DNA of 64,000 nt from Pachyseris speciosa (Eukaryota > Cnidaria > Anthozoa > Scleractinia > Pachyseridae). The position numbers and the translations under genes are program-made. Under the pieces are notes generated by a model. It had not been told where the DNA came from, did not search any database, and worked only from the letters and a program-made list of their open reading frames with translations. Positions 22,495 through 33,189 of this stretch are shown here, piece after piece. The stretch lies in the NCBI GenBank assembly GCA_016490735.1, contig JAEMWC010000024.1, forward strand, positions 720,001 through 784,000. The letters are read 5' to 3'. The stretch's first letter is position 1; each line of letters begins with the position of its first letter.

Positions 22495-24140
22495 CCTAGA
22501 CAGAACTTCAACGTGTCAAGTATTCACTTTGATATTATCGAGTTATTACATAGAACTATTGGGTGGCAATTGATTAATGTCTGGAAAATCGGACTGACAT
22601 CACTCCTCGTCCTTTTTAAATAGCCCCTATTCTGGATTTTGAAAACATTACACAAATTAAATGTCTCGTTTAATGTGACGCTGCGCTATGCTATTAGAAG
22701 ATGTCGCTACTGAATTCCTTAGCAAACTATATTTTGGCTGCGTCCGGTGACTTAAGCCTAGTAAAATCTCGACTAAACGAGAAAAACGTTTTTTCGTGCT
22801 CATTTTTTCCTTTGCTATTTTCACGTTAAAATGTTCGCTCCGGGGAGTAAATGGGGTAAATCAAAGCACAATTAGGCAAATTAAATCAAGATGTAATTTC
22901 CAAATATTTTCTGTCCATATTTTCGTTGGATCACATATGGTTTATAGGATTTGGAAGAAGAGGTGCAAAATCATACTCGAGCTTACCTCAATTCTGTCTT
23001 TAGACTTCTCAGAACGATTCTCCAGGCCCAGTTGGCTGAGACTGAAAACACGGTAATGGCAGCGATTAGTGATCAAATTTGGCACGAATAATCAAAGGTC
23101 ATTTGCAGGCGTGAGTTCAAAGAGATTTGTGTTATTTGATTGGTTATTGACAGGAAATAACTTCTCTGTTTTCCCATTTTTATGGGTGATATCTGCCGGG
23201 GAATGCACGCAATATTATGTATTGCCATAAAGATTCAGCGCACGCAATTATAAACAAATAAATCAACAGATAATCACCAAAGCATTTCAAGACAAGAATG
23301 AAAAAAAAACGGAGAACTATACGGTATACATGTATTAAGAATTTTGTCAGTGACAGGATGAGTCGAAGGATCCGTACTACAATAGACATTTGACCCCACG
23401 CTGGTACGTTATTTCATTGGGGCAGAGTGGGTGTAGTGGTGAGGGAGGGAGGGGAAGGGAAATTTTATCACGTTCTTATTTCTTAACCCAGTAAAATAAT
23501 CAGTTAATTGATTGACTGGTGGGTTGGTTCCATTGATTGGCTTGTTGGTGAGTCAATTGGTGACTTACTTTTTCCCTGATTTAACACATAGGCTCCAGAC
23601 TAACACTCTCTCCTCCGCGGAGGCTCCCTAGGGGAGTGGGAGGTGTAAATGGTAGTGGGGACTGCGCGAGGAGGACGATGGGAAGAGCGAAAGAGCGTTC
23701 CCCGTGCGCTTCCATTGTTCACTCTCCCAGTGTTTTTCGGTACAAAAATATGAAAGGTCCAGTTTTCTCATCATGGTAGCTATATGGCTACAGTTGACTG
23801 AGACGGTCGAAAGCTTGCCCGAAGAGAACGTTTATAAGTTCTTAGTCAAGCTTGTAGGAACGGCGTATTTCAGTTCCGTTTTTAGGGCGAGCTACGGGTT
23901 GGTAACCAAGTCACAGGGTCTCCAGGCTGAAGCTCAAACCACTTCGTGATGAAATTAAAAGATTTGAATGGAATTGTAGCTTTAATTTAGTAAGTGTACA
24001 AAACATGCGAGTTTAAGGAGCCATTAAAGTTTACATATCTCATCAAATGTTGTCGGTCTGTATTTTCTTGAACTTTCCAACCACACGTTTCAAACTGTGG
24101 TACCGGTGAATAGTTTTTCAGGCGACTAAGTAAAACAGAG
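22495..24140. other. No gene recognised
   Basis: No exon pairs or structured repeats supported here; a GC-richer patch around 23600-23700 has no recognisable content. Confidence 0.45.
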
Positions 24141-24149
24141 TGCCACTGT

Positions 24150-24597
24150 CAGGGGCACCCAACGAGCCAAATCAACCAAAAGCTGTAGAAAGGCATTTTT
24201 AAGTACCTTGTGGTGTTTGAAGTCTGTTTAAAGTGATGTTTTCATAAGCTAGAAAAAGTTCACCTGTTCGGATTCCCTAGCTGAAAGTTTAATTGCCCGA
24301 AAATGTTAGGGAACAAAATCTTCCTTTGAGAAAATGCAAGCTGAAATGAACTTTCCACGAGCTTTCTAGGGAACTATTTTCTTTCCGAAAATGCTAGCTG
24401 ACGTTTTTGACTGCCAAAACCACCGATTACGACCTTTCCGAAAACCTCAGGGGCTATGATTTCCCTATTGCGAATATTTTAGGCGACGTTTTAGTTACGA
24501 AAATCCCAGTGCACTCTTTAATCGACGCCGAAAACCCAAGGCGAATTACCCTCCACCAAACAGATATCTACCGAAAGTTGTCCGTTGGGTGCCCTTG
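24150..24597 (-). mobile_element. MITE family 1, inverted copy
   Basis: Reverse-oriented copy of the unit at 5764-6210, flanked by the 6-bp duplication CACTGT (24144-24149 and 24598-24603). Its right terminus has drifted to GTGCCCTTG. Confidence 0.92.
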
Positions 24598-25004
24598 CAC
24601 TGTGACTAACTACGCATGGTGAGGAGTTAATATGTCCCTTAACAACATGAAATTGTCCGTACTGGTACCTCGTCTTGTTGTCCGCGTAGAGCCTGAAGTG
24701 GGATCTTAATAAGATACACATGGTTATACACATGGACTCTCAAAAGTGGGACTCAGGCTCTAAACGAGTAATGAGAGCATTGGGGGCTGGGCAAAAATGG
24801 AAACTTCCACCTTGGGCCTCAGGGAACGCATAATTAGCCGCCTTCACGGAAAGCTAGTAAGCCTTGAGTTCCGCTCGATTTCAACTCTGTGGAGTTCATT
24901 CAGATAACGTTCTGGCTGGATTTAATTACTTGGCGAGATTGAGAGTGAAATCAGCTGCGATTAACGACGTTGATTCACCTGGACTTGTTGACTCACGGAA
25001 TATA

Positions 25005-25530
25005 AGTGAGCAAATCAACAGATGAGAGGAAATTCCACTGAGTAAGAAACGTTCCTCTGGAAATATTTGAAAAAAACTGGAAAATACTTGAGCAAGGACC
25101 ACCGTTGCAAAATAGAAAATCCGGATCCTGTAACAGATCTAACCAGCAATAAGATTGTAAACTAGAAAACGGTAAAAAAACAAGCAAGGCTGGTTACGCG
25201 ACGTGTAACCAGCCTTGGTTGTTTTTTAACGTTCTCTGGAAATATACCTGATTTATTTAACAGATACAGGAGAGATAACAGCAAAATTGCACTGAGTAAC
25301 ATAGATTTCTCTGAAAATTTCTCATATCTACTTAACAGATAACAGTATAAAATTCTACTGAGTAACACTGGTTCCCCTGGAAATCTACCACATCTATTTA
25401 ACATACAGATAACGGTAAAAATTCCACTGAGTGACATAGATTTCTCTGGAAATTTACCATCTATTTAACAGATAACAGTCGACTTCCACTGAGTAAGATA
25501 CGTTGCTCTGCCAACCATCTATTTATCTCT
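25005..25530. repeat. Minisatellite, ~75-bp unit
   Basis: Repeats of a unit containing CCACTGAGTAA, TTCCTCTGGAAAT and ATCTATTTAACAGATAAC. About five degenerate units are seen, interrupted by the hairpin at 25174-25231. Confidence 0.8.
25174..25231. repeat. Inverted repeat hairpin
   Basis: AAAACAAGCAAGGCTGGTTAC faces GTAACCAGCCTTGGTTGTTTT across a loop of under 10 nt. Confidence 0.8.
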
Positions 25531-25689
25531 ATCGCATCAAATCATTACTCCCATACACATTTCCTTACTGTCATTTATTTTTTTCTAAATTCCTTCAGTC
25601 GTTTTACACCCTGTGAGGGCCAAACTGAACTAAGACATGAGCCAAACCCTATAAACCGGTCTTAAACCCCGCTTGAAAACGACATTTTG

Positions 25690-25792
25690 TTGGCTGGGGA
25701 GGGGTTAGGGGAGGGGTTAGGGAGGGGTTAGGGGAGGGGATGGGGAGAGGAAGGGAGGAGGGGAGAGGAAGGGAGGAGGGGAGAGGGAGGTA
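25690..25792 (+). repeat. G-rich tract with telomere-like ggggttaggg units
   Basis: Several GGGGAGGGGTTAGGG units are followed by GGGAGGAGGGGAGAG repeats. Many runs of at least three G make quadruplex folding possible on this strand. Confidence 0.75.
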
Positions 25793-26117
25793 CCCTTTTT
25801 CTTGGGGCAAACCCCAACATAGTCATATTACACAAAACATTTCTAAATACGATCGAAACATTTCTATGAAACGTTTATTTTTCCAAGACGTTTCACTTTA
25901 CATTTTTTTGAACTCTCTGAATTCTAAAAACAATGAATTCATGAGACGTACTTTTTCATTGGAGGGTGATCATAAATGAATATTAATTTGATTGTTGGAG
26001 GGATCAACATAACTAAAATAAATTACGCTCATCTCATAGTCACTTGGCACGTAATCCACTCGCACAAGAGGCCTAACAGCTAAGGTGTCTACAGCAGTAT
26101 TCATTAATTCATACAAC

Positions 26118-27015
26118 ATGTTGGCGATTTACTTCTTCCTCCTAGTAGCAGCCGTTGAGTTGAAGGCCCAACGTAAGTAACTGATAACTATTTTTGTTGT
26201 TGTGAACTCAGTAGCAGCGTACCAAACCCCTTATAGCTAGATCTATCTTGTTTCACCCCCAAACTTCGTAGTTCTTCATTGGCTTCGAAATTTCGCAGAC
26301 GACAAGTGATTTATAGGGACAATATCATTTTTGTTGCCAACACTGAAACTCCTAAATATATAGCGTTTTCTCATCGAGAAGTGAATGTAACTGATATTAT
26401 TTCAAATATGTTTTACCTAACAAACGTCCTGCGTTAACGTTAACGTTAGTTTGAACACCAGTCAAATTAATCTTCTTGCTACCTCTAGTCAAGAACACGT
26501 TTGCGGATAAGTAAAAACTGATCAAGCAGTTCTTTGTTTTCCCAGGTTAACTATTTAATACGCGGCTATCGAAATCGTATCGCAAAAATTGACCTCGCTC
26601 ACCAACCGTAATGTTAAATTTCTTGGCAGCATACGTTCCACTTTTGGAGTTCGTGGGTGAATTGCCAGAATTCCCTGACCAGGTTAAGACCTATGACTTA
26701 ACGTCAGACGGGAAAGTTCCACGTGACGCGAAAGAGGTATTCGTGTACGTCTTTGTCACCACCCATGGAGAAGGCATGTTTCAAAGGGGTTACTACGAGA
26801 TGTTCACGGGCCAAGGAGGAAAGCAGTTCATGAACGTGGCTACGGGACAAGGAGTTATGGCTGTCAATTCTGCCAACTTGTGGTTCCCTGTCGGCCGAGA
26901 TAAAACGCTAAACGTGAAGTTGATCCACTCCAATGACAAGAAAAGAAGCATCGCAGGAAAAAGAATGCAGTCGGACACGGAATGGAGTGGGGTGTTTGTC
27001 ATCGGGTACAGATAG
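26118..27015 (+). CDS. Small secreted protein, unknown family
   Basis: Two exons, 26118-26172 (55 nt) and 26630-27015, joined in phase 1, give 146 residues. Exon 1 is a signal peptide (MLAIYFFLLVAAVELKAQ) and resembles exon 1 of the LamG genes downstream in length, phase and sequence. Exon 2 encodes the mature part, including VPLLEFVGELPEFPDQVK, VFVYVFVTTHGEG, FMNVATGQG and LWFPVGRDKTLNVKLIHS. The alternating hydrophobic pattern suggests a beta-sandwich. There is no Cys in the mature part. I do not recognise the domain. AATAAA at 27160-27165 fits a polyadenylation signal. No lesion seen. Confidence 0.8.
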
Positions 27016-27159
27016 AGGTTGATAGTTTAAAATAAGAAACCCCGGGTTAATTGTCGCAAGTTCAAAGTTATCAAGCCTTATTCGAAGTAAGGAAACTGGA
27101 ATATAAAAGTAAACATTACAACTGTGTACCTAGATTGCTGAGCAACTCGCAGCAGAACT

Positions 27160-27165
27160 AATAAA
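27160..27165 (+). terminator. Polyadenylation signal AATAAA
   Basis: AATAAA about 145 nt after the stop codon of the two-exon secreted protein gene. Confidence 0.55.
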
Positions 27166-27434
27166 ACATGGAGATTTCAATTTCATCGACTGAAATATTG
27201 GTGCAGCTTGTTTGTGATAGGGAGGTGTGGCATGCATAAGCTGGCCCCGAGACTCGAACGAAAAAAAGCTGGAGATAGAGGCGAAGGAGCTAAACTAGTC
27301 ATTTCCTTCACTAATTCCCGTTAGCAAATGCCTTGGCGGGAGTATTCGGGATGGTCACTTAAAATGAGTTTTTTCTTTTATCCATAGAGTACGCGTTTTG
27401 GAAAGCCGTGTACATCGTCAGTATATTATCGCTC

Positions 27435-27694
27435 TAAAGGCCCCGGCAAATGAGGACACAATGTTGCGGACGCACTTTACATTTGTTGCGGACACAAATG
27501 TTTCCCTGTTTGCCCGCGCGCGCAATATTTGTTGCGGACACAAAATGTTTCTGGTAAAAATCAGAAACATTTTTTGTGTCTCGGACATAAATTTTGTGTC
27601 CGCAACCAATGTTGCGCGCGCGGGCAAACAGAGAAACATTTGTGTCCGCAAAAATGTGTCCGCTACAATGTGTCCTCGTTTGCCAGGGCCTTTA
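27435..27694. mobile_element. Foldback MITE (taaaggccccggcaaa)
   Basis: Ends TAAAGGCCCCGGCAAATGAG and CTCGTTTGCCAGGGCCTTTA are inverted repeats, and facing copies of TTGCGGACACAAA continue inward to the centre. Almost entirely palindromic, about 260 bp. Confidence 0.88.
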
Positions 27695-28998
27695 TTTCGG
27701 AACACGGCAGCATATTACCATTTTAAATAGCGCATTATACACGTGATGTAGCTGTCGTAACTGTCGGTTTTCATAACAACCCGACATTTGTATTATGAAC
27801 TGATAAACTGAATTCGGCACAAAACGTCGGTCTCGCTAACCCGAACAGTGGATTTTTTCCTATATTATTGACAAAAATACATTGTGGAGGAAATCGAAAT
27901 ACTTCGGAAAAGAACGCTGCAGAAATGTTTCATGATAAAAAAAGTACTAAATGCCAAGTGATGTTCAGTGTATTTAGTTTCCTGATATTTGCATGTATAC
28001 TGTTGAATTCCTTCTTTCTGTGTTTTAAACGGCTTTTATCCCTCCATCATGTTGGTGATATTTTTAACTTTTCTGAGCACTGTTGGGTTGAAGGAGCAAG
28101 TGCAAGGTAAAGCATTGGCACATATGGTCAGCAGCTGTATGGTTATTTGGGAGCACTTCGTATTTTTATCAAAAAACTGTCAAATGCGCTTGATTTACTT
28201 TTGTCGAATGTTTACTTTTTTGCCGTCACTAAATGATTGTCTTTCAAACCAATTTTCCATCTCTTGTTGTGTTGATTGAAAAGAGAGAGGCTGATTAAAT
28301 CAGTGATTGAAGAAATCCTATCTCACTCCAGAATTAGAGGAAACCACAAAAGCACTTTCAGGCAAAATCAAAATAAACACAAATCAAGTAATTGCACAAC
28401 ACAGTGCGACTGGTCTGTGATAATTACGATCGTCAAGTGGACTTAAGTCAGCGCAAAGCCAAAGAAACGTTGCACTGATCGATATATTAACATGTTCAAC
28501 CTGCTGATTTAAATGTTGCAATGAGACAATCCATGCAGTTGAGCACGCTAATAGAATGAAGCACTCGGGAAATGTTAGAATCACCCGCCGGGGTTTTGGT
28601 TTATTAGCTAAAATTTTCAGTCGTAGGTATTTGTTCCAGTCTGAAAAGTAAACCGAATTACTTTTCGAGTGTTACAAAGGTTCGAGTTGATATTTCGCCC
28701 AAAAAAACTGTTTCACGATTTTTAAGGCGGGGCAAACGTTAAAGTGATGGGCGGAATAAAACATGGTACAATTCACTCATTTAATTTTATCTGGGATGTT
28801 AAACTTCTGATTTTCACAGTCTAACCAGTCACTGTTATGGCGTAAACCAAACGTTTTGAACATTATTGTTTTCGGTCTAGGATTTCCGAGATTGTTTCGT
28901 GAAAATAAAACACTAAAAGTAAGAAGTTTTATTCATAATGTAATTGGTTGATTGACGTACGGTGCAAACCTGTGTGTTTCACTTTCCACGGTATATTA

Positions 28999-29259
28999 GG
29001 CCCCGGCCAAACGCTCGCAACATTTCAACGCAACATCTTGCAACATTGTTGCATCATGTTGTGACGATGTTGTGGAGGAGGCGGCCAAACGCACGCAACA
29101 TTTCAACCCAACATTTTACGGGTTGTCGATGTTTATGTTGCAACACCATCCAACATGTTGCAACATATCGCAACAGGATGGTCAAACGTGTGCAACATGT
29201 TGTGCCCAACAATGTTGCAAGATGTTGCGTTGAAATGTTGCGAGCGTTTGGCCGGGGCC
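28999..29259. mobile_element. Foldback MITE, PIF/Harbinger-like (TTA duplication)
   Basis: GGCCCCGGCCAAACGCTCGC faces GCGAGCGTTTGGCCGGGGCC, with repeated AACATTTCAACGCAACAT inside. TTA flanks both ends (28996-28998 and 29260-29262). A 3-bp TWA duplication is usual for PIF/Harbinger elements. Confidence 0.85.
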
Positions 29260-29286
29260 TTAGATAACAAGTTAGGCATCTAGATA

Positions 29287-29560
29287 ATTCAAAGGTGAAA
29301 GACTGCAAACAAATGTTGCTTCTAAAAATATCTGCATGTAATAACTGTTCATCAGTAGGATACCTAAAATGTGTGCAATTTCACAATTGGTTTCGGCTCC
29401 ATCAAATCCTATACCAATTGCAGAACATTTTAGGAGCCACCCACACTGTGAGCACAGTTATTGACAATACCTATTAGCAAGGAAAACAACGTAAAATAAT
29501 ACGAGTACGTTAAATAACGAACTAAGCACACGTGAACTAAATAACGAACTAAGCACACGT
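29287..29560. repeat. Dispersed repeat, copy 2
   Basis: Partner of 1007-1300, same orientation, with only scattered substitutions and small deletions. Confidence 0.75.
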
Positions 29561-29564
29561 GATT

Positions 29565-29618
29565 TTTTTCTTGCAACTTGCAACGCAACAAACGTTGCGT
29601 TGCAAGTTGCAAGAAAAA
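29565..29618. repeat. Perfect hairpin, 25-bp stem
   Basis: The left arm ttcttgcaacttgcaacgca matches the right arm tgcgttgcaagttgcaagaa with a loop of about 4 nt. No mismatch seen in the stem. Confidence 0.88.
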
Positions 29619-29734
29619 TTGCTTCGTGTAGCATGGCCTGGAAGCAACAAAGATCTCAAATTTGGGCGTCAGGATAATATAAAGGATATAATCTCATCTC
29701 TGGATTGCTAATCTCATCTCCTGTAGTGTAGCAC

Positions 29735-30168
29735 CCCCGGGGGGGGGGTACTCCCCCATATGGGCTATATAGGTACGTGCCGCGGAATAGGGTATGATTT
29801 TTGGAGGTTCTCGATCCTTAAATAGGGTATCCTTTTCGGCTATGTTGGCATAGTGTCCCGGTGTGATCCTTAAATGGGGTGCCTAAATTTGTATCAGCAA
29901 AAACAGCAGGGTGGAAACACCCAGTTAAGCGGAAAACAAATGATCTGTCAAAGTTAAAGTATTGCCAAAGCGATTTTAAGGAAATAAAGTTGACCTGTTC
30001 AAGCTATTTTGAGTTTTTGTTCTTCCCTTGCATAGGGTGTCATTTTTTGGATTTGGGCCTTAAATAGGGTATCAATTTTCGTTGGATTGTTCCTTAAATA
30101 GGGTCAGGGTTTAAGACCCTTCGCGGCACACACCTATTCGGACTTTATGGGAGTACCCCCCCCCGGGG
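29735..30168. mobile_element. MITE family 3 (ccccggggggg tactccc), 434 bp
   Basis: Begins CCCCGGGGGGGG then TACTCCC, ends GGGAGTACCCCC...GGGG, and is flanked by the 6-bp duplication TAGCAC (29729-29734 and 30169-30174). The interior repeats 'ccttaaatagggta'. It has inserted into a Penelope-like fragment. Confidence 0.85.
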
Positions 30169-30174
30169 TAGCAC

Positions 30175-30517
30175 CATACTTCTCAACGATAGCATCGTGG
30201 CGTTTCAAGAATTTAGTCAACGATTTACGAAGATTTACGCCTTGGTGTAGGAGATGTGATGAAAGTCGGTGAAGTCTATCAATAAAATCCAATTTCGATG
30301 TGCAAAGTCTAGAATATCTCACTAATTGAATGACCACACATCAGCTATTGCTGACCACGTTAAAACCACTGGACACAACATCAAGTGGGATCATTTTGAC
30401 ATTTTAGCGTCGGGCAAAACCGATTATCATTGCAAAATTAAGGAAACCTTATTTATCCAAGAACTTAAGCCAGCTCTTAATGTAAACATTAGTAGTGAGA
30501 AGTTGTTGCTTTATTAA
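30175..30517. pseudogene. Penelope-like element fragments, head to head
   Basis: The minus-strand stretch 30337-30175 encodes a piece beginning SKLDFIDRLHRLSSHLLHQG, and plus-strand 30326-30517 encodes HTSAIADHVKTTGHNIKWDH with a tail ending LKPALNVNISSEKL. I recognise both as typical of Penelope-like proteins, the latter being the C-terminal GIY-YIG region. Their opposite orientation in one short insert looks like the inverted 5' truncation common for reverse-transcribed insertions. Not functional. Confidence 0.6.
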
Positions 30518-30554
30518 TAAGGTGTATCCTTTTACATATTTACTGTTAAGATAG

Positions 30555-30775
30555 TTTTTCTTAATCTCGGTTCCAGACCCCTGTATTAAAAGTATATAAA
30601 CAGTTTTCAAAAATTGTAACTGTCACTTTTGAAAATATATGTTGCCTAGCATACGAAACGTCAAGTCTATATAAAATGCGTTGGTTTACCATGTTTATCT
30701 CCGCTGTTTGTGTTTCATTTTTAATCAAGCTACGATCAGTACGATGGCCTAACAACAAGAGTTTATAGGTTCAAC
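30555..30775 (+). mobile_element. Penelope-like terminal region (tentative)
   Basis: Follows the GIY-YIG fragment and contains 'gcatacgaaacgtcaagtc' next to an AT-rich tract; in context it is probably the 3' terminal part of the same insertion. Confidence 0.35.
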
Positions 30776-32059
30776 CTTGCTAACCAACTCTAACCATTGA
30801 TCTCATGTTATCCTTACCCTAAACGTTACCGTAAACTTAAACCCCAACATTTGATCATTGCGTATCATGAATTAATGACCATTGCGTTGTTTTTGAATGA
30901 CTACACTTGTAGTCACGTGGTCTCTGATGCATTACAATAGGCCAACCCTATCTCCTGACAGTAAATGTACACAGTCTACATTTGTAACACATCGTTTTGC
31001 TAATGATCAGTTCCTGGTGAATTGTGGGTAGATCCAGTCCTTTGTGGGCCTTCACGAGCTTTTCGTGCAAACCGTTACCTTCGGATTTAACGCAAGAACA
31101 CTGGATAAAAGGACTGGGTATAATTACAATTGTAGACTGTGTATATTTACTGTCGGAGGATTAGGTTGAATAGACTGATAACAGCAGTCTCGTTTTCAGG
31201 GCTTTCACGAGCTTTTCGGGTAAACCGTTACCTTCGGATTTAGCGCAAAGAGCACTAAGTAAAGGGACTCATTATCTTTTACCAAGTTCCATTTCCAGAT
31301 CCTGTTGCCTGGTTTCCTCTTAACGAACGTTACGGAACCATGGAGATCAACAATCGAACAGTCCCTGGAGTCCCTTCTTGGGTTAGATTGGCACCCAGAC
31401 CTCTTGGTCACGCTGGTGGCTCTTATCAATTCCACGGAACTCCAAACAGCTACATCGAGATTCCCAACTACGCAGGTGGACCTTTGGATGTGCGGCACTC
31501 AATAACAATGCTTTGCTGGGTGTACCCTGAAGGTCAAGGCGGTATTACGTCACAGACACATGTCACGTGATGTTTTGGCCGCGCGATCCACGGGACACTT
31601 CCCAGGCAAAATAGCGCGTACTTTAAACGCGCAGAAAAGGCTTTTCAGGAATTTCAAAGAGGTCTACACGTTCAAGTCGATTTTCATACATGTTGAACTA
31701 TTAAAAATGAGGAAAAAGAGTTTTCGTGTCATATGCACTTTGAGGGTGGATTAAATAAACTGTAGCCCATGAGTAGTTGCTAACCTCGGACAAGAAAATG
31801 CGGTGCAGTTTTTGCTCAGGCTGAGTGTCTTGCATGACTGAATACTAACGTTTGACAGTACTTTTTATACGAACCGTGTTGAACTAAGTCATTCCTACTT
31901 TGAGTAGAAAAAATAAACCAAACGAAACGTTTTCCTTTTTTATTCTTTCAGTGTATCATGGAAAGAAGACCAATGCATATATTACTCACCAAGCAGCTAA
32001 AAGCATTGCTTTTGGAGTGTTGATTAGATATCAAAAGAATCAAAAGAATAAATAAACTG

Positions 32060-32850
32060 AAAAGCTCTCATGTCGTTTGACTACCCATTAAATCCATACT
32101 ACATACCCAGCTCATCTTTGGGGTTTAAAATTAGGTCAAAATCATTTGATACTTTACAAAGAAGTAACCTTCCTATCTCCATAAAATAAAACAGTGAAGA
32201 GATTAATATCAAAACCTACCATTACCCTCTTCTATAAACTCTCTCAAGCCCCACCGCTTTTCTTTCCTCTTCGCGTTGTTGCTCCACGCTCTCCTAAACC
32301 CGAGTAAAAAAATTCTCAGCTCGATTTTTAAGCAAGTCTACACTTACACGTGTACAACATATAGCTTCCTTCGTAAGTTTACAATACACACCGTCGTGCC
32401 ATAGATAACCCTTACACCAAAATTAAAGCTGCCACAGAAGCGGAACATTTTCCATCCTCTCTTAACCCCACTGCTAACGACATGCAATTAATCCGTCAGC
32501 AAAAATCTTTTTCAATGGAGACTCAATCCGTGAGGCCAGGGAAGCTTTTTTAATTTTAAAAGGCAGAACAATTGATCCTGGTGGTCTAGGCATCCGTGAA
32601 GAAACAAATTAGGTATTTTTATTTTATTTTATCAGTTTAGTATTATTTTTATGTTATGCAGTCAATCAAGTTATCTTTACATATTTATTGGTATTACACA
32701 ACTAGTATCACTACATAAACACCCCTTCCAATTTAAATTCGTATTGTACCTGAAGAAGGCTGGTAAGTATAGTACTTCAAGAAGTTTAAGGGAGTCTTAT
32801 ACAAAACACCACTTTTTCTCGAAAATTACAAATCTTTTTTCAACTGAATC
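32060..32850. other. No gene recognised
   Basis: Repeat-like AT-rich DNA; a stretch at 32225-32330 weakly resembles 62170-62250. Confidence 0.45.
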
Positions 32851-32854
32851 CTTT

Positions 32855-33183
32855 AAGCCGCGACTACACGAGCGATTTTTTGCTTGTGATGGTGATGCGA
32901 CTTTCTGGAAAATTGTCGCGTCGACGGCGCGCGGTGAAAATCACCCGTGTAGCCACCCTCGCACAGGTGATGCGACAGCTCAAAAAATCGCAGAAAAAGA
33001 ATCGCGAAAAGTTAAACTCATTCAATTTCTCGCGAGTTTTTCTTGCGATTTTTTACCTGTTGCGTTGCCAGTTCAAGGGTGGCTACACTTGCGATTTTCA
33101 TCGCGCGCTGGCGACGCAACAAAATTGAAAAAATCGCATCACCGGCGCGAGCGAAAAATCGCTCGTGTAGCCGCGGCTTTATT
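32855..33183. mobile_element. Foldback MITE, PIF/Harbinger-like (AGCCGCGRCTACACGAGCG)
   Basis: Ends AGCCGCGACTACACGAGCGA and TCGCTCGTGTAGCCGCGGCT are inverted repeats flanked by TTA. Internal GCGATTTTT / AAAAATCGC blocks repeat many times. Confidence 0.85.
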
Positions 33184-33189
33184 CAGAGA

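Larger units (their letters stand above)
28049..31570 (+). pseudogene. LamG-domain secreted protein, truncated copy C
   Basis: Exon 1 (28049-28106, 58 nt) encodes a signal peptide starting MLVIFLTFLSTVGL and ends at a GTAAAG donor in phase 1, the same length and phase as in copies A and B. The LamG exon begins at 31299 (or 31287, also in frame) and matches copies A/B through CWVYPEGQGG. At about 31545 homology stops abruptly and unrelated sequence gives a stop at 31568-31570, so about two thirds of the LamG domain is missing. The tiny exon 2 of copies A/B was not found. The intron contains several transposons. A short open exon near 31950-32055 follows a good acceptor but does not resemble LamG. 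Most likely a broken gene. Confidence 0.65.

Noticed and set aside
27398..27730. Facing open frames of 95-110 codons
   Set aside because: Both lie within a palindromic MITE and mirror one another.
28962..29308. Facing frames of 84-101 codons with NARNISTQHLATLL on both strands
   Set aside because: Product of the foldback MITE at 28999-29259.
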